A stretch of DNA of 64,000 bases. Source: Roridomyces roridus (Eukaryota > Basidiomycota > Agaricomycetes > Agaricales > Mycenaceae). Positions 43,444 through 54,993 of the stretch are shown here, piece by piece. The stretch spans positions 930,001 to 994,000 of the forward strand of contig JARKIF010000014.1 in NCBI GenBank assembly GCA_029378245.1, read 5' to 3'. The position numbers and the translations under genes were made by a program. The notes beneath the pieces are model-generated. The model was not told where the DNA came from and searched no databases. It saw only the letters and a program-made list of their open reading frames with translations. The first letter of the stretch is position 1. The number at the start of each line of letters is the position of its first letter.

Positions 43444-44759
43444 TTACTTCTTTGCCGCCTGCAACCGCTGCCGCCGCTCAATCACCTGCGCAGGCCTCAA
43501 CGCAGCAAGATCCCGAGAAGACTCGGGATGCTTGCCCTGCGCGTGTCCAACCAGCTCGTCCCACGCCGAGTTGCCCGCAAACGCTTGCTTGCATGTGCGA
43601 CAATGCATCGTCCCCATCGGCGAGGTGTCGAAAAGAAGCGGGAGATGGCTCAGCCCAAGTTGTTTTGGTCGACTTGGGGGTGGAGGCGGAGGCGGGGGTA
43701 GAGGTTGAGGCGGGGGTAGAAGCTGAGGCGGGGGTAGAGGCTGAGGCTGAGTCTGAGGCTGATTTTGCACTCGAAAAACTCGGACTTGGGGTGCAGACCC
43801 TGGAGGGGGCTGAGGCTGAGGCTTTTCGGCCACAGCTGCAGTTGGGGGATGAGATGGAGGCCCTGGTGGGGAGATGATCTCCACATCAGGATCAGAGCCA
43901 GAACCATTAGGTCGTGGCTCTGGAGTCCGTTGTCGTTTCATACTGCCCATAGGTGGCGTGGGGATCTGCAGGGCAGGCAGTCGTGTAGGTTGGGGTGCGC
44001 TACCTGTACCGGTGTTGTTCAACTGAAGCGGGGTATTCGGACTAGAAGTTGACAACGCAGGCGCGGTCGCGCGCTTCGGGAGAATAGGGCGGGGAGCAGA
44101 GGAAAATACGTGGGGGCGGTAAACTGGTGAGGGATCAGGACCGGAGACGATCTGAACCTCTGGGTCAGATTCAGGTGTCCGCTTGCGCTTGAGCGATGGA
44201 GGTGAAGCGGTGGGCGGTATGGGAGGTGTCGAAACGACGACTGGGGGAGATTGGAAACCGACAGAAGATACCACAGATGGCGAGGGCGGGGGAGATTGGG
44301 GTGGTTGTGCAGCCGCAGACGAGTCCACCGCCATATTGGTAGACGGAGAGGCGCTACGGTCAGTCTAGTAACGGCGGCGTTAAGGGGGAAAATTTTCAGG
44401 AAAGACGCCATTGAGCTCACTATATTCAACGCAGCCCTTAGTCCATCGCGTTCAGCCCGGAGACGCGCCAGATGTAACAGGACCTTGACGGTCTTGGAGC
44501 GCTCCGTCTTGAGAGCTGCTTGTGCCGCCTGCAGCTCATTCTGCAAGCTTGCATTCATCTCCTGGGTTCGCGTCGCAAAGCGTTCGGCCTCTGCTTGAGC
44601 TTTGCGAGCAAGCCCTGCGACACTTGTTGCATGGGCGTTCTTGACCTGTAACAGGTCGCGTTCGGCAATAATGCGCGAGTTGGCGTCCCGGAGTTGTTTC
44701 ACTGTTTCCGTCGCCCCATCACAGTCACCGCAAGCCCTTGGACTTTGGTGCGATGCCAT
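43444..44759 (-). CDS. Coiled-coil, Pro-rich protein with a C-terminal zinc-finger-like motif, about 419 aa (copy A)
   Basis: Exons 44759-44421 and 44364-43444, intron 56 bp, exactly 420 codons. From residue 16 a long coiled coil (TVKQLRDANSRIIAERDLLQ to LARLRAERDGLRAALN), then Ser/Pro-rich disorder with two KRKRTPES / KRQRTPEP patches followed by DPEVQIVS / DPDVEIIS (a repeated SUMO-interaction-like pattern), then a poly-Pro stretch, and last a finger-like CRTCKQAFAG..HAQGKH. The first 15 codons (MASHQSPRACGDCDG) are antisense to the neighbouring F-box N-terminus; the native 5' end was lost where F-box sequence joined at about 44,715. Whether the chimeric start is used is unknown. Confidence 0.65.
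43676..43756. repeat. Short tandem repeat encoding Pro-Gln-Pro-Leu-Pro units (copy A)
   Basis: Variants of GAGGCGGGGGTAGAGGTT repeat about four times, followed by GAGGCT steps. They encode the proline run of the minus-strand gene. Same at 55,226-55,306 in copy B. Confidence 0.7.
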
Positions 44760-44807
44760 GAACTCGCAAAAACGAACGAGCCACCAAATACCACCGAGCT
44801 GGACTTC

Positions 44808-46282
44808 ATGCGGCCCTTCTTGTCCAAAATCGCCGCGCGTTTGACGCGTTTCGACAGCGAGATAACCCAGCTCAAAGATCAACTTCAACGTCTGGAAGCT
44901 GAGCGAGCAAAACTGGCAGAATACCGTATTCAAAACTCGGGCATCGTCTCACTACTCAGACGAGTGCCACCCGAGGTCCTTGCGGAAATATTTTCGTGGA
45001 CTTTGCCCACGATTGACGAGGTGGAGGGGGATATCTCCGACCTCAAACAAAGCCCATGGGTCCTGACTCAAGTCAGCAGCTTTTGGAGAAGGACCGCCAT
45101 TGCAAACCCTTCGTTATGGGTATTCATTGCCTGGTCCGACTCTGCCACGTTGCCTCCGCTGCCCATGATTCAAGCCCAGGTGGAACGTGCCCGCAATCTT
45201 CGCATTTCTTTCTATGCGTACGAGTCCGGAAATGCAGGCGCTCAAGTCAAAATGTTCAAATTTTTGTCTGAGCACTCTGCTCGATGGGTGGATCTCGACC
45301 TCCACATGACTGCAGCGCTGGTCCCCCATCTGGCCGCTTTGAATGGTCGCCTTCCATCACTCCAAAGGTTATGGCTCAGGTGGGACACAGAGCAAAGCGA
45401 ATCGGCAACAGATTCCGTCAAATGCTTCAAGACAGCGTCTTCCCTGGTGGATGTCGGGATACAGAACGAGTCGCGCTTCCTGCCCGTCCTTTTACCCGCT
45501 CATCAGCTCACTGCATATCGTGTCCATGGGCCATGGGAGTTCCACCATCGCATCCTTAAACTGGCTCCAAATATTGTTGAAGCAAAGATTGCGGTCGAGT
45601 TTGATGAAGAGCCATGGCCGGATCCGCCAGATGTTGTCGACATGCCACATCTTCGACGCCTCTTTGTCACCGATACGATGATATTGCGATACCTTCGAGC
45701 CCCGACCTTGTCTGAAATCTCTCTGATAGCCGCAGATGTGGCCGACTCGGACGAGAATTTAGACACATTCATTGCTCGTTCTTCGTGTGCGCCACAACGA
45801 TTTACTCTCTCGGGGCTGCTCGATGTCGACGACACCGCAGCCGTTCTCAAGAAGTACTCGTTCATACGGAGCATTGCCCTCATATTCAACAATCCCAACA
45901 TGGAGCGTCGCCCAGAAACCCTCGACATCGAGAATTCGAGTGCAGCTCTGAGTGCTCATCTAGATATGTTCACTTACAGCGACCCTCCAATATCTCCGAA
46001 CTTGGACGAGATTTGTTTCGGATGCTCCCAAGACGAGCCGTTCCCCATCGACTACCCCCTGTTTCTCAAAATGCTCCAGACACGTTGCCGTCCACCCTTC
46101 ACGCTCAATACCGCTGCTTTCTTACGAAGAGTGGTCCGAAACCCGATCCCGTTACAGCTACCGGTCTAGACGCACTCAAATTGACAGAGAGGAGACCACA
46201 CATTTTGGTGGATTCAGGCAGAAATGCTGGCTTGCGGGTTAATAGTTGGGACTGCACTTCCCCTTTGTGTACAGGCATGTGA
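44808..46282 (+). pseudogene. F-box-like protein gene with a late one-base deletion (array copy A)
   Basis: Same gene as 56,358-57,833, but near 46,121 it has one T fewer in a T run (CTGCTTTC for CTGCTTTTC), so translation ends at 46,169 instead of 46,282. That replaces about the last 50 residues with a short foreign tail. The F-box (VPPEVLAEIFSWTLP) and most of the leucine-rich region are intact, so a slightly truncated product may still be made. It may also be a sequencing error in a homopolymer. The upstream CxxC start exon of the family is missing. Confidence 0.75.
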
Positions 46283-46519
46283 GACTACGCCGTACGTGTA
46301 TACAAATCATCGGTTTCAAGTCCCGTGACCGCGTTTTGCTGCACTGAATGCGGTACGATCCTCGGAAGGCGGACCTTCCAGGGCACGCCGCGACCGTCGA
46401 ATGTTAAAAGCCGCTAGCCTGCTAAAAGTGAGAAGGGGAATGCACACTTGACAAAAACACCTACCGAGTAGCGATTTTTTTCGATTGTTGGTCGTATAGA
46501 AGGCAAAGGACATTCAATC

Positions 46520-47651
46520 CTACTTCTCCTTCCCCCACTGTGACTGATATGCCTCCCACTCAGCCTCCCCAGGAAATTCGTGGTATAGCCACTTTCGCAT
46601 ACGATGGCGCAAACGCTGCGATGGGAGGCCAGAGGAAGGGGGAGGTCCACGAAGGAGGCAGTGGAGGGCGGCGGAGGCTGAAGCCGAGGCGGGATGCGAG
46701 TGGTTCCACGTCCAGGGCCGCAATGGAGTTTGCAACTGCAATTTATCTTGGCGAGGTTGTGGGCGCGGGTACACGAGGAGATCGCCTGGGGTTGGCGGGG
46801 GGAGGTGGGCGTAGGTAGGGAGGTTGATTATGCGTGAGGTGCGTAGCTCCAGAACACGGAGCGCGACTTCGTCGTCGAGATTGCCTGTCGACTCGAATGC
46901 TACGAGTAGAGCGCCTGCGTGAAAGACATCAGTGCAAGAGAGGATTTGAGAGTGTGAACAGACCTAATTGGGCGATGGCGGGATAGATAGGGACCTTCAG
47001 AAGCCCACTGGGTCCAGGGATGCGCATGACAACGTCTTTTCTCAAGTCCATGAACCACGGTTGTTCAAGGCAGTGAACGACTGGCTCTGTGGCAGGACTT
47101 GGGTGCAAATTACCTCCAAAGGCCTGCTGGCACGCGACAATGTCGGTGAGACGGACAAGGTTCTCGCGCAGGAGGCTCTGGGTTATCGGCTTGCCGCGAT
47201 TCCACATGAGATTTGCCAGCGGAAGCGTCCAAGGAAGACCAGTGTGGCAGAGGAGGTCATAACCTGCTGCAAAACCCGCGAGAGTAGGGTGGGGTGTACA
47301 GCGAAAGCGAAGACCTCCAGAGAGCGGGCGATGGGGATATGGGACATGGTAGTGCAAGAAACCCCGGAAACGCGTCTCCGGGCGCGTAAATGGCCCGTCT
47401 GCGGCTCTGAAAGACAGTTCTGCAAACGGGACTTCCCGGGAATGGGTCGGATGGTGCCCGTAGACGTCCAGAAGCAGCTTTGCAGAACGAGGGACATCGA
47501 TGTAGTCGGAGGGGCGTAGTCTGCCGGCATCGAATGTGGAGACTTGCAGTATGGTCGGAGCACGGGACCAAGCACCGATGAGCCCGCCGTCGCGTCTCCC
47601 AGGTGTCCGAGTGAGCGTCTTGACTCCGACCGCCATCAAAGTTGCTGCCAT
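46520..47651 (-). CDS. Conserved hypothetical protein, 360 aa (array copy B)
   Basis: Same exon layout as copy A (intron at 46915-46963). A few substitutions, including near PQPRQDKLQLQT, where copy A has PQPRPDKLQLQT. Intact. See copy A for the description. Confidence 0.72.
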
Positions 47652-47671
47652 CACTCTTGACTTGCACCACC

Positions 47672-48646
47672 ATGTCTCTTCCCGCCCTTGTGTCTCTAGC
47701 ACCGTTGCCCCCGAGTGGAGCACCCTATCCGTATCATCCTTGGAGAAGTGGTCGTGGTGCCCAATCTGAATCGACTGCATTCTCTACCGGTCTCGACACG
47801 AGAGACCGCATACCCAGAATCGGCCCTGTTTGTGTCCTATGTGGAGAAAGGCTGACCCGGCACACTCATATCATACCCAAGTCAAATAAACGACTCGTGC
47901 GCTGTTTTTCTCCCCTAGCTTGCAGTGTACTTACTGACAATCGACAGTGGCATGAACTCTGTGCGCGCGGATACGTACCACCTGAAGCCAGGCCCTTCGA
48001 GCGCGAGCCTCGAAATGGCCTTACCCTCTGTCCCAACCACCACAAGCAGTTTGAAGCTCACGAAGCCTTTGTCCGTTACATGCCCGAGGTGTGTGCCCAA
48101 TGAACCCACCTCGTTATTTTGTTTCGAGTCAACTTGCTGCAGATGAACGCGTACATCTGGTTTGAATTTCCTTGGATCCTTATAGAGGACGATGAATCCA
48201 GTATGACCTCGATTTGCGGTGATTTCCATGGCACAAAACTTTACCTCGACCCAAGCCACGCTCGTGCTCCCATCTACTCGCTCTTTCTGATACATGAAGA
48301 GGCTGCACGCGCCCACCATCCATTTGAGCGCACAATCGGACAGGATGTGGACCTGCATGAGGTACAATATTCCGAGGGAATTCAGAGTGCCATCTCCCGA
48401 TCGACCATGCCATTGACGTCCAACTCGGCATCGGCAGTTTCATCTTCTTCTCCCAAACCTTCCGGAGCCGGTGTTCCCGGCATCCTCGTCCTGTCTAGTT
48501 TGGAAGATGCTCGAAATGATATTTTGGCTTGCGCACAGAACAGTGAATCTTGGCGGCAGTTGACCAGGGAATCTCTGTCGTTCGATGGCACAGCAGAGGA
48601 GAATATTGAAAAGTATCGCGAATCAGTGGGGTTTACCGATAAGTAG
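47672..48646 (+). CDS. HNH-fold protein HNH-1, 289 aa class (array copy B)
   Basis: Same three-exon gene as 36118-37092, intact. Differences from A include Cys for Arg in TSICGDFHG, SASAVSSSSPKPS in the linker, and an end reading FTDK instead of FTDR. Identical to copy C over the region examined. Confidence 0.82.
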
Positions 48647-49205
48647 CATGTTTGTACAGCAGATTCTTGAAGACTCGTAGATTGATACAAATAGCAAATC
48701 GATACAGATGACAAGTCCTGCTCGTCGCTCGACCCACCGACCACTTGGAATTCCCTTCACTCGTCCCAGTTCCCCAATACGTCGGATTTGCGATGAGTCG
48801 ACTGAGATGAAACAGCAGAGCCGGCGGGGCATGGTGGTCGTTGGCAAGCCTCGGTAACCCAAATCGGAGCCCGGGTGGTAGGTTCAACCCCAGCGTTTAA
48901 CAGCTGCATATGGGGTACGCGTTCCTTTTGCTCGCACGACCTGCCATTAATTTATTGCAGCCAACTTCATCCTGTCGATACCCCGCAGATCTGTACTTGT
49001 TCTGTACACACATGAGGCTGACGGGCCATTTATTGCTACAATAAACGAGCGGGAAACGCGGTCGAGACCTGCGGGTTCGGGGCAATGTCGGGGCGTCATC
49101 GTGGGGGAGTTCATTGACGCTACACAGATTGGAGTCGGTCGTTTCGGTAACGTTCATGCCAGAGACGAGTAGTACAACAAATATATGAATCTGACAGAGA
49201 AACGA

Positions 49206-51846
49206 CTACTTCTTCTTGCCACGACTCTTGACGGTTCCCTCAGCCGTCTTCGCCTTCTTAGACCCGGATCCTTCGCCGAGCCTAACACCAGCCTCTGCAG
49301 CCGCCCTCTTCTTGGAACCTGACCCTCCCGCAACAGCCGTCGTCCCTGCGCTCAGTGACGCAGAAGAGTCGCCCGTCGCATTCTTCATCATCGAAACCCG
49401 TAACGAACCATCCTTCTTCCGTCCCGCCTTTCTAGTGCTCGGCAGCAAGAATTCTTGGGCCTTGTCGTTTTCCGGCCAGGGCAACTTTGACTGCACCAAC
49501 ACCGCTTTGAGAATACCCAAGATGTCCTCATATTTGAGGTTGCCGGGGATAGGGGCTTCGGCAGTGTTACTGCTGGTGGGAGCAGGTCCGAAAAGTTCTT
49601 CAGCGTCATTGTCGGGTTTGGACGGAGGCGGCAGATTTTGGATTTTCACTGCTTCGCGGTACCGTTCCAAAAGGGCGTATAGCGGACGATTCGTGTTGTC
49701 GATGGGCATGGGTTCGAGAACATAATCACGTTTCATTTGATGGCCAAGACGGTCAAAAAGCTTGGAACAGGCCAAGGGGTCTTTGTTTAGGTCCGTGTGT
49801 CGGAGGACCATCCAAACGAGAAGCCAGAAAAAACTTTCGAATCGTGGTGTGGGCCATGTAACACGGGGTGTCTGGCCACACCATTCTGAGTTCTTGATGA
49901 TCTCGATGGCCATGAAAGGAAAGGTTCCCTGGGAAGAGTTGAGACGAAGGTCACAGTGTCGCAAGTAAAGCATACCGTAATGTCCTTCAAACTTTTGTCG
50001 ACGTCGGCGGCGGGAAGAGGATTATCCGGGAACCAGTCATTAAACCTTTCGGCCCCTGCTGGAGTGAACTCGGCGTAGTCCCAGTCAAGGAGAAAGCCAT
50101 TGAATTCATGGCCAGAAAGGGGAACTTCGCGAAAGAGCACGTTCCCCTCGCTCACGTCGCGGTGGGTGACGCCGGCGTTGTAGGCGGTTTGATGATCTGT
50201 ATAGCGTTTCAGAAAGAAGTTTGCGAAGAAAGAGGAAGAAAAACGCACGGCGCATAGCGCAAAATAGAGCACCGACCAAGACTTGGTCGATTCGAAATCT
50301 TTGAGTGGAGTCCCCACCGGTGTGAGCAATAACCTCATGTGGTGACGTGCAAGGTTAGGGCCGCCCTCACCGGTCGGGTTGGTCTGGTGAAGCTGGGGGT
50401 CGTGGTCCGAATTGTCGTGCTCCACGGAGAGATCGAGGCTGCCGTGGCATTTGGCGACGGAATCGAGAATAGCCTGCTTCTGCTCTCTCTCCTCGCCGGA
50501 AGCCTCCTTGACCTCTCGCTTGCAGTGTTCTTCGATCAAGCGGTAAAAGTCGGCTTCGGTCGCCGACACTCCTGCGGCCAGGCGTCCTTGAGAGCGTAGA
50601 CGGTTGGCTCCTCCGCGTTGACGTCCTGCTCCTTCGCGTCGACGTCCTCCTCCAGGATCACTCGGAACACTCGAGTCGCACGACCGAAAAGGCCGTCCGA
50701 TCGAGAGAGAATGTTGCCGAACGTAAAACACCTGACGATCTCCAGCTCCCCAGTGTGCGAATTGTATCGAGCGGCGCGGATCCAAAGATGCTCGCCGTCG
50801 ATGTCCTCCGCACCCCACCCCTTGTAAGCCTGGATGTTGCTGACCGCTTTTCGCATCCGCTCCTGTTCTGGTTCCGTCGGGAGCGATATTGTGTCGTCGG
50901 CCCCTCGCATCAGGGGCGTGGAGTAGCCCTGTGGATTGTATAATCGCCAGAGAAAGGTGGGCAGGTGCTTCTTCTCGGTCGTGAAGTCAAAGGACTCTGT
51001 GACGGAGAAACCGCTCCGGTCGAAGCGGAAGATACGAGCTTTTGTGCGGGCGAAGACGGCCACGACATAGACAAAACAGCTTCCCGATGCCATGAGGAGA
51101 TTACGGGCACCCTTGGCAAGCTGGGTAAGCGCGTTATGGGCGTCTTGTGAGTCTCTGATCCCTCGCGTTTATCGTCCATTATGTCGATCTTGTATTTCAA
51201 CTCAATGACCGTGCCAGCCTGCGCCCAAACCCAGTCACCACTGTGCGAGATCTGGCCAGGTTTGGAACCCGTAATGTCGGGCATCGTGTGGTGTTCCTGT
51301 TGATCCCCATCCTCGACGGACGGAAATCTCGTGTTGCTCGTGTCGTGGAAACTGGGTTTGGTGGCGGGGGGGAAATCTATGACGACTTTATTCAAGTATT
51401 TGATCTATTCGGTGGCGGCGGTGAGTAGATGTTAGACAAGATGGAGAGGATGAGACTGACCATGGGTCCCGTCATGTCCTTCTCTTTCTCCGCATTCTCG
51501 AGCTTTTTGGCTACGGTCTCCAGTATGTATGCAGCCTTCTTCACAATGGGGCCTATTTGAACAGGCTGTCCTGGCCCCATCGCATCAAGAAACGAGGACA
51601 CGTCCTGTATGTCGAATTTGTTCTTCAGCATGTCGTGCCAGACTCGCTTCGCTTCAAGGTTGTCTCGCTTGCGAGATTCGGAGGTGTTGGCCTGGTAGTT
51701 GAGACTCGGTCCCGGTAGTCTCTTGCGGGGGGTGGCAGACTCGACGCGAGGTTCGCCCCCTTCTGCACGCGACGCGTCGTCGGCGCTGGGTTCAAGCGGG
51801 GAATCCTCGTCGAGAGATGCTTTGGTATCGATAGATGATTGGTCAT
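49206..51846 (-). pseudogene. FunK1-type kinase with several one-base indels (array copy B)
   Basis: Homologous along its whole length to 37656-40293, but broken by single-base changes. One lies just after the start (MTN then HLS instead of SSI), one near 51,167, one near 50,557, one near 50,278 and several between 49,840 and 49,940. None is shared with A or C. Because all are one-base and clustered with others in neighbouring non-coding DNA, consensus error is as likely as decay. Coding substitutions shared with copy C (RDYVLEPMPID for A's YTYVGETIPID) indicate the same allele group. Confidence 0.75.
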
Positions 51847-52679
51847 GTTGGTGAAGAAGAAAGAAAGACCGGCGCCCCTCACAATGATCTCAACTTCCTA
51901 GTAAGCGCGCTGTGGTCTCGAGAACAATGGCACGTCACGTGATTTGATGGCGGAATGTCTATGCCAGATTGGGATTGAGGCTCACGGGTGGAACACGTGC
52001 CTGTCAGTGCGCTCGCCTCTCAGCCCTCCCCAAAACGCGATACATGCTGGTGGAGAAGTACAATTGCTCATGTAGATACAACCGATATCTACAGACAGAA
52101 TAAAAGGATGTTTTAATTCTGGAAAAGCTGCGTTCAGTCCCACTGTTCACAGTTCGACTCGGAATTCCCGTCGTCAACAGTTCGCATCTGCACGGCTCTC
52201 CGTCAACTGATCTCTGTGTTCGCCACCGCTCCTCTCGGTTTGGGTAAAGTAGTGAACGTGAGCGCCGTCTTTCCATGTCTCAGCGTGAAACGACTCGGTG
52301 CCAGCGCCAGAGAACACGTTGTCGGAGGACGTATTGGCGGTTGTTGAGGATTAGGAGCAGAAGGAAGGTCAGGACGGCAAGGCGGCCTGTTAGCATTGGC
52401 GCGAATTGCAGCAGTGAGTCCAGTTCCCACTCACTTGATAACAAATTCATCTCGACGTATGTAAGGTTTATGATCCTTCCGACGATGAAATCCGTTCGGG
52501 CATGATTTTTTTCCGACGCGCGATCTCAATAACTATGCTCGCAGTTGGCAGGCGTGTTTGAGTTTTGTACCTCCAATATTGACGACCTATCGGAAGGATC
52601 AATGCGCGGCTCCATGATAGCACCTGAACTTGCCCAAGCTGCGACCGGCCCCATAAATCCGTTGTAATAATTCGCGGGC

Positions 52680-53010
52680 AGCAAGCTAGCCACTCAATTT
52701 AGCAAATCGTCCTTCGGACACACAAAGAACTGCCATGAACCAGCATACAAATCGGCAGCGTGTACTTGTTGAGCGTCCAGATTCGATGGCAATAGAAACA
52801 TCGGACAATGGCGCAATGAAAGCACCGAGCATGGGTGTATCAGACGCAGAGAGCCACATGTCGTGAGGAATATGCTGTTCCGTAGCCCGACGCAACCAGT
52901 GCCACGAGTCGGCAACGTACATGACAATCGACGCCAGGTCCAAGGTGACCTAAGTACTTTGCACTGGCTTAGCGACAACCCACGAAAACGGCGCGGTTTA
53001 AAGTGTTACC
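52680..53010 (-). pseudogene. Multi-pass membrane protein relic (array copy B)
   Basis: Counterpart of 41129-41460. The opening segment reads LDLASIVMYVADSWHW, with Trp where copy A has a stop, then shifts frame around 52,870-52,895 because of one-base indels before DMWLSASDTPMLGAFIA. Confidence 0.5.
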
Positions 53011-53872
53011 ACACCAAGATTTTGAAAGTCAAGTCTTGGCTCTGACGAGAGCACCCACAGTGAAAGAGAAACGCGTGGGATCAACGTGTTGTAGTCGCAG
53101 TGTGCGGTGGGCAAAGCTTAAGGGATGACGTGACACGTAAGCTCCATGCCACCATAATCTTCAACGGAATCGCTGCGCTTTGCACGAGCTCTGCGCAGTG
53201 TTTGATCACGGAATCGCGAGAAGGAAGCTGAATGAGTTGCATGTCCTTTATTAATGAGCGTATAGAGAACACACCCAATGTAGTTGGCTCCTGGACACAA
53301 TCCACTGTCCTGCTCGTCGCTCGACCCACCGACCAGTTGAAATTCCCTTCACCTCGTCCCAGTTCCCCAATACGTCGGATTCGCGATAAGTCGACTGAGA
53401 TGAAACAGCAGAGCCGGCGGGGCATGGTGGTCGTTGGCAAGCCTCGGTAACCCAACGTCTGGCAGCCTGGGACACATCAGATTTCGCAAGCCCAAAACGG
53501 CGAGCAGAGAACCAATACTTGGTTATTGTAATAAATCAGAACACGCCCCGCGGAGACGACTTCTGGTGAGCCTAAAGACCGAGAATATGCAGCATGGATC
53601 TGCCTTGAATCAGCATTCAACAGGGCGCCACTGGCTCGCGGTCATGATAATTCGACCAAAGCTGATCGACCACTCTCCGGAGGTCGAGGGTTCGAAATCG
53701 GAGCCGGGTGGTAGGTTCAACCCCAGCGCTTAACAGCTGCATATGGGGTACGCGTTCCTTTTGTTCGCACCTCGGACACGCCGGACCTGCCATTAATTTA
53801 TAACTTGTCTTGACCGCCATCAAACTACCCTTCATCTTGCCTTCATGTGCACAAACTTGGCTTCCAAACACC

Positions 53873-54873
53873 ATGTCTCATCCAACCCTGGTGTCTCTTG
53901 CACCGTTGCCCCCAACCAACGCACCCTATCGTTACGAGTGGAAAAGTGGCAGACTTAATGACAATGCCTCAGATATCACTGCCTTCAGCACCAGTCTCGA
54001 CACGCGTGATGAAATCCCCAAAATCGGGCGCGGTTGCATCGTGTGTGGTGAAAAACCCATTGAGCACGCGCACATCATGCCAGAGTCAGACAAAGAACTG
54101 GTGTGTGCGATTTTCCCTCGCCCTCCCAATGTACTGTACTGACAATCGACAGTGGGATGAGCTGCGTGATCGTGGATATGTACCACCTGAAGCCAAACCT
54201 GTTCACACTGAACCCAGGAATGGCATGACGTTGTGTCCGAACCACCGTAAGAACTTTGACGGCTATAAAGCCTTCGTCCGGTACGTGGACCAGGTGCGTG
54301 TGCCAAAGTAATCCACTTGATCTTTGGAAACAACTTGGTGCAGATAAAGGCATACGTCTGGTTCGAATTCCCTCGGTTTGAGAAAGACGACGATGGTTCT
54401 TTGACCCCCATCCGCGGCAACTTCCACGGGACGAAATGTACCTCAAACCGGAGCACCCGCGAGCTCCTATCTACTCGCTGTTCCTGATACACGAAGAGGC
54501 GGCGCGCGGTCATAATCCTTTCCATCGCACAATAGGCGATGATGTGGATCTGTATTCGGTGCAATATTCCCAAGACATTCAGGCCGCATTGTCCAGAGTT
54601 CAATCTCAATCCATGCCGCCCTTCACCTCAACATCAGCAACCACAGCTTCGTCGCAGGGCGCGTCGTCAACTTCACCTTATGGTGGCAATTCTTTCTCGT
54701 CCGGTAGCCGTATGCTTGTTTTGTCTTCCCTAGACGAAGCCAGATCCCAGATTTTGACTTGTGCGAAGAACAGTGAATCTTGGCGGCAGATGACTAGGGA
54801 AACCATGTCTTTTGATGGCACAGCTGAGGAAAATTTTGCATTATATCGGCGGAGTGTTGGATTTGCAGCATAG
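53873..54873 (+). pseudogene. HNH-fold protein HNH-2 with one-base deletion (array copy B)
   Basis: Identical exon structure to 42322-43323. One A is missing in the run at about 54,436 (GACGAAATG for GACGAAAATG), which shifts the frame inside exon 3 directly after FHGTK. Everything else is intact, so the defect may be a homopolymer error. Confidence 0.75.
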
Positions 54874-54993
54874 CATGCGTACAGTATCATCACCAGACGA
54901 AAACAAGAAGATTCCTCAGCCTAATGCTCGTAGAATGATACAAATTAGCCAATCGATACAGATAGTAGTGCCCAAGGCTGCCCCGCTCACGAC

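Larger units (their letters stand above)
34755..46311. repeat. Tandem array unit A (about 11.56 kb)
   Basis: First of three head-to-tail copies. Matching landmarks sit 11,550-11,556 bp apart in A and B through the whole length. It contains, in order: 360-aa gene (-), HNH-1 (+), FunK1-type kinase (-), membrane-gene relic (-), HNH-2 (+), coiled-coil/zinc-finger gene (-), F-box gene (+). It differs from B and C by scattered substitutions in the first 3.5 kb and is nearly identical to B in the last 3 kb. Confidence 0.95.

Noticed and set aside
43452..43877. Plus-strand Glu-Ala-Gly repeat frame
   Set aside because: Mirror of the proline run of the minus-strand coiled-coil gene.
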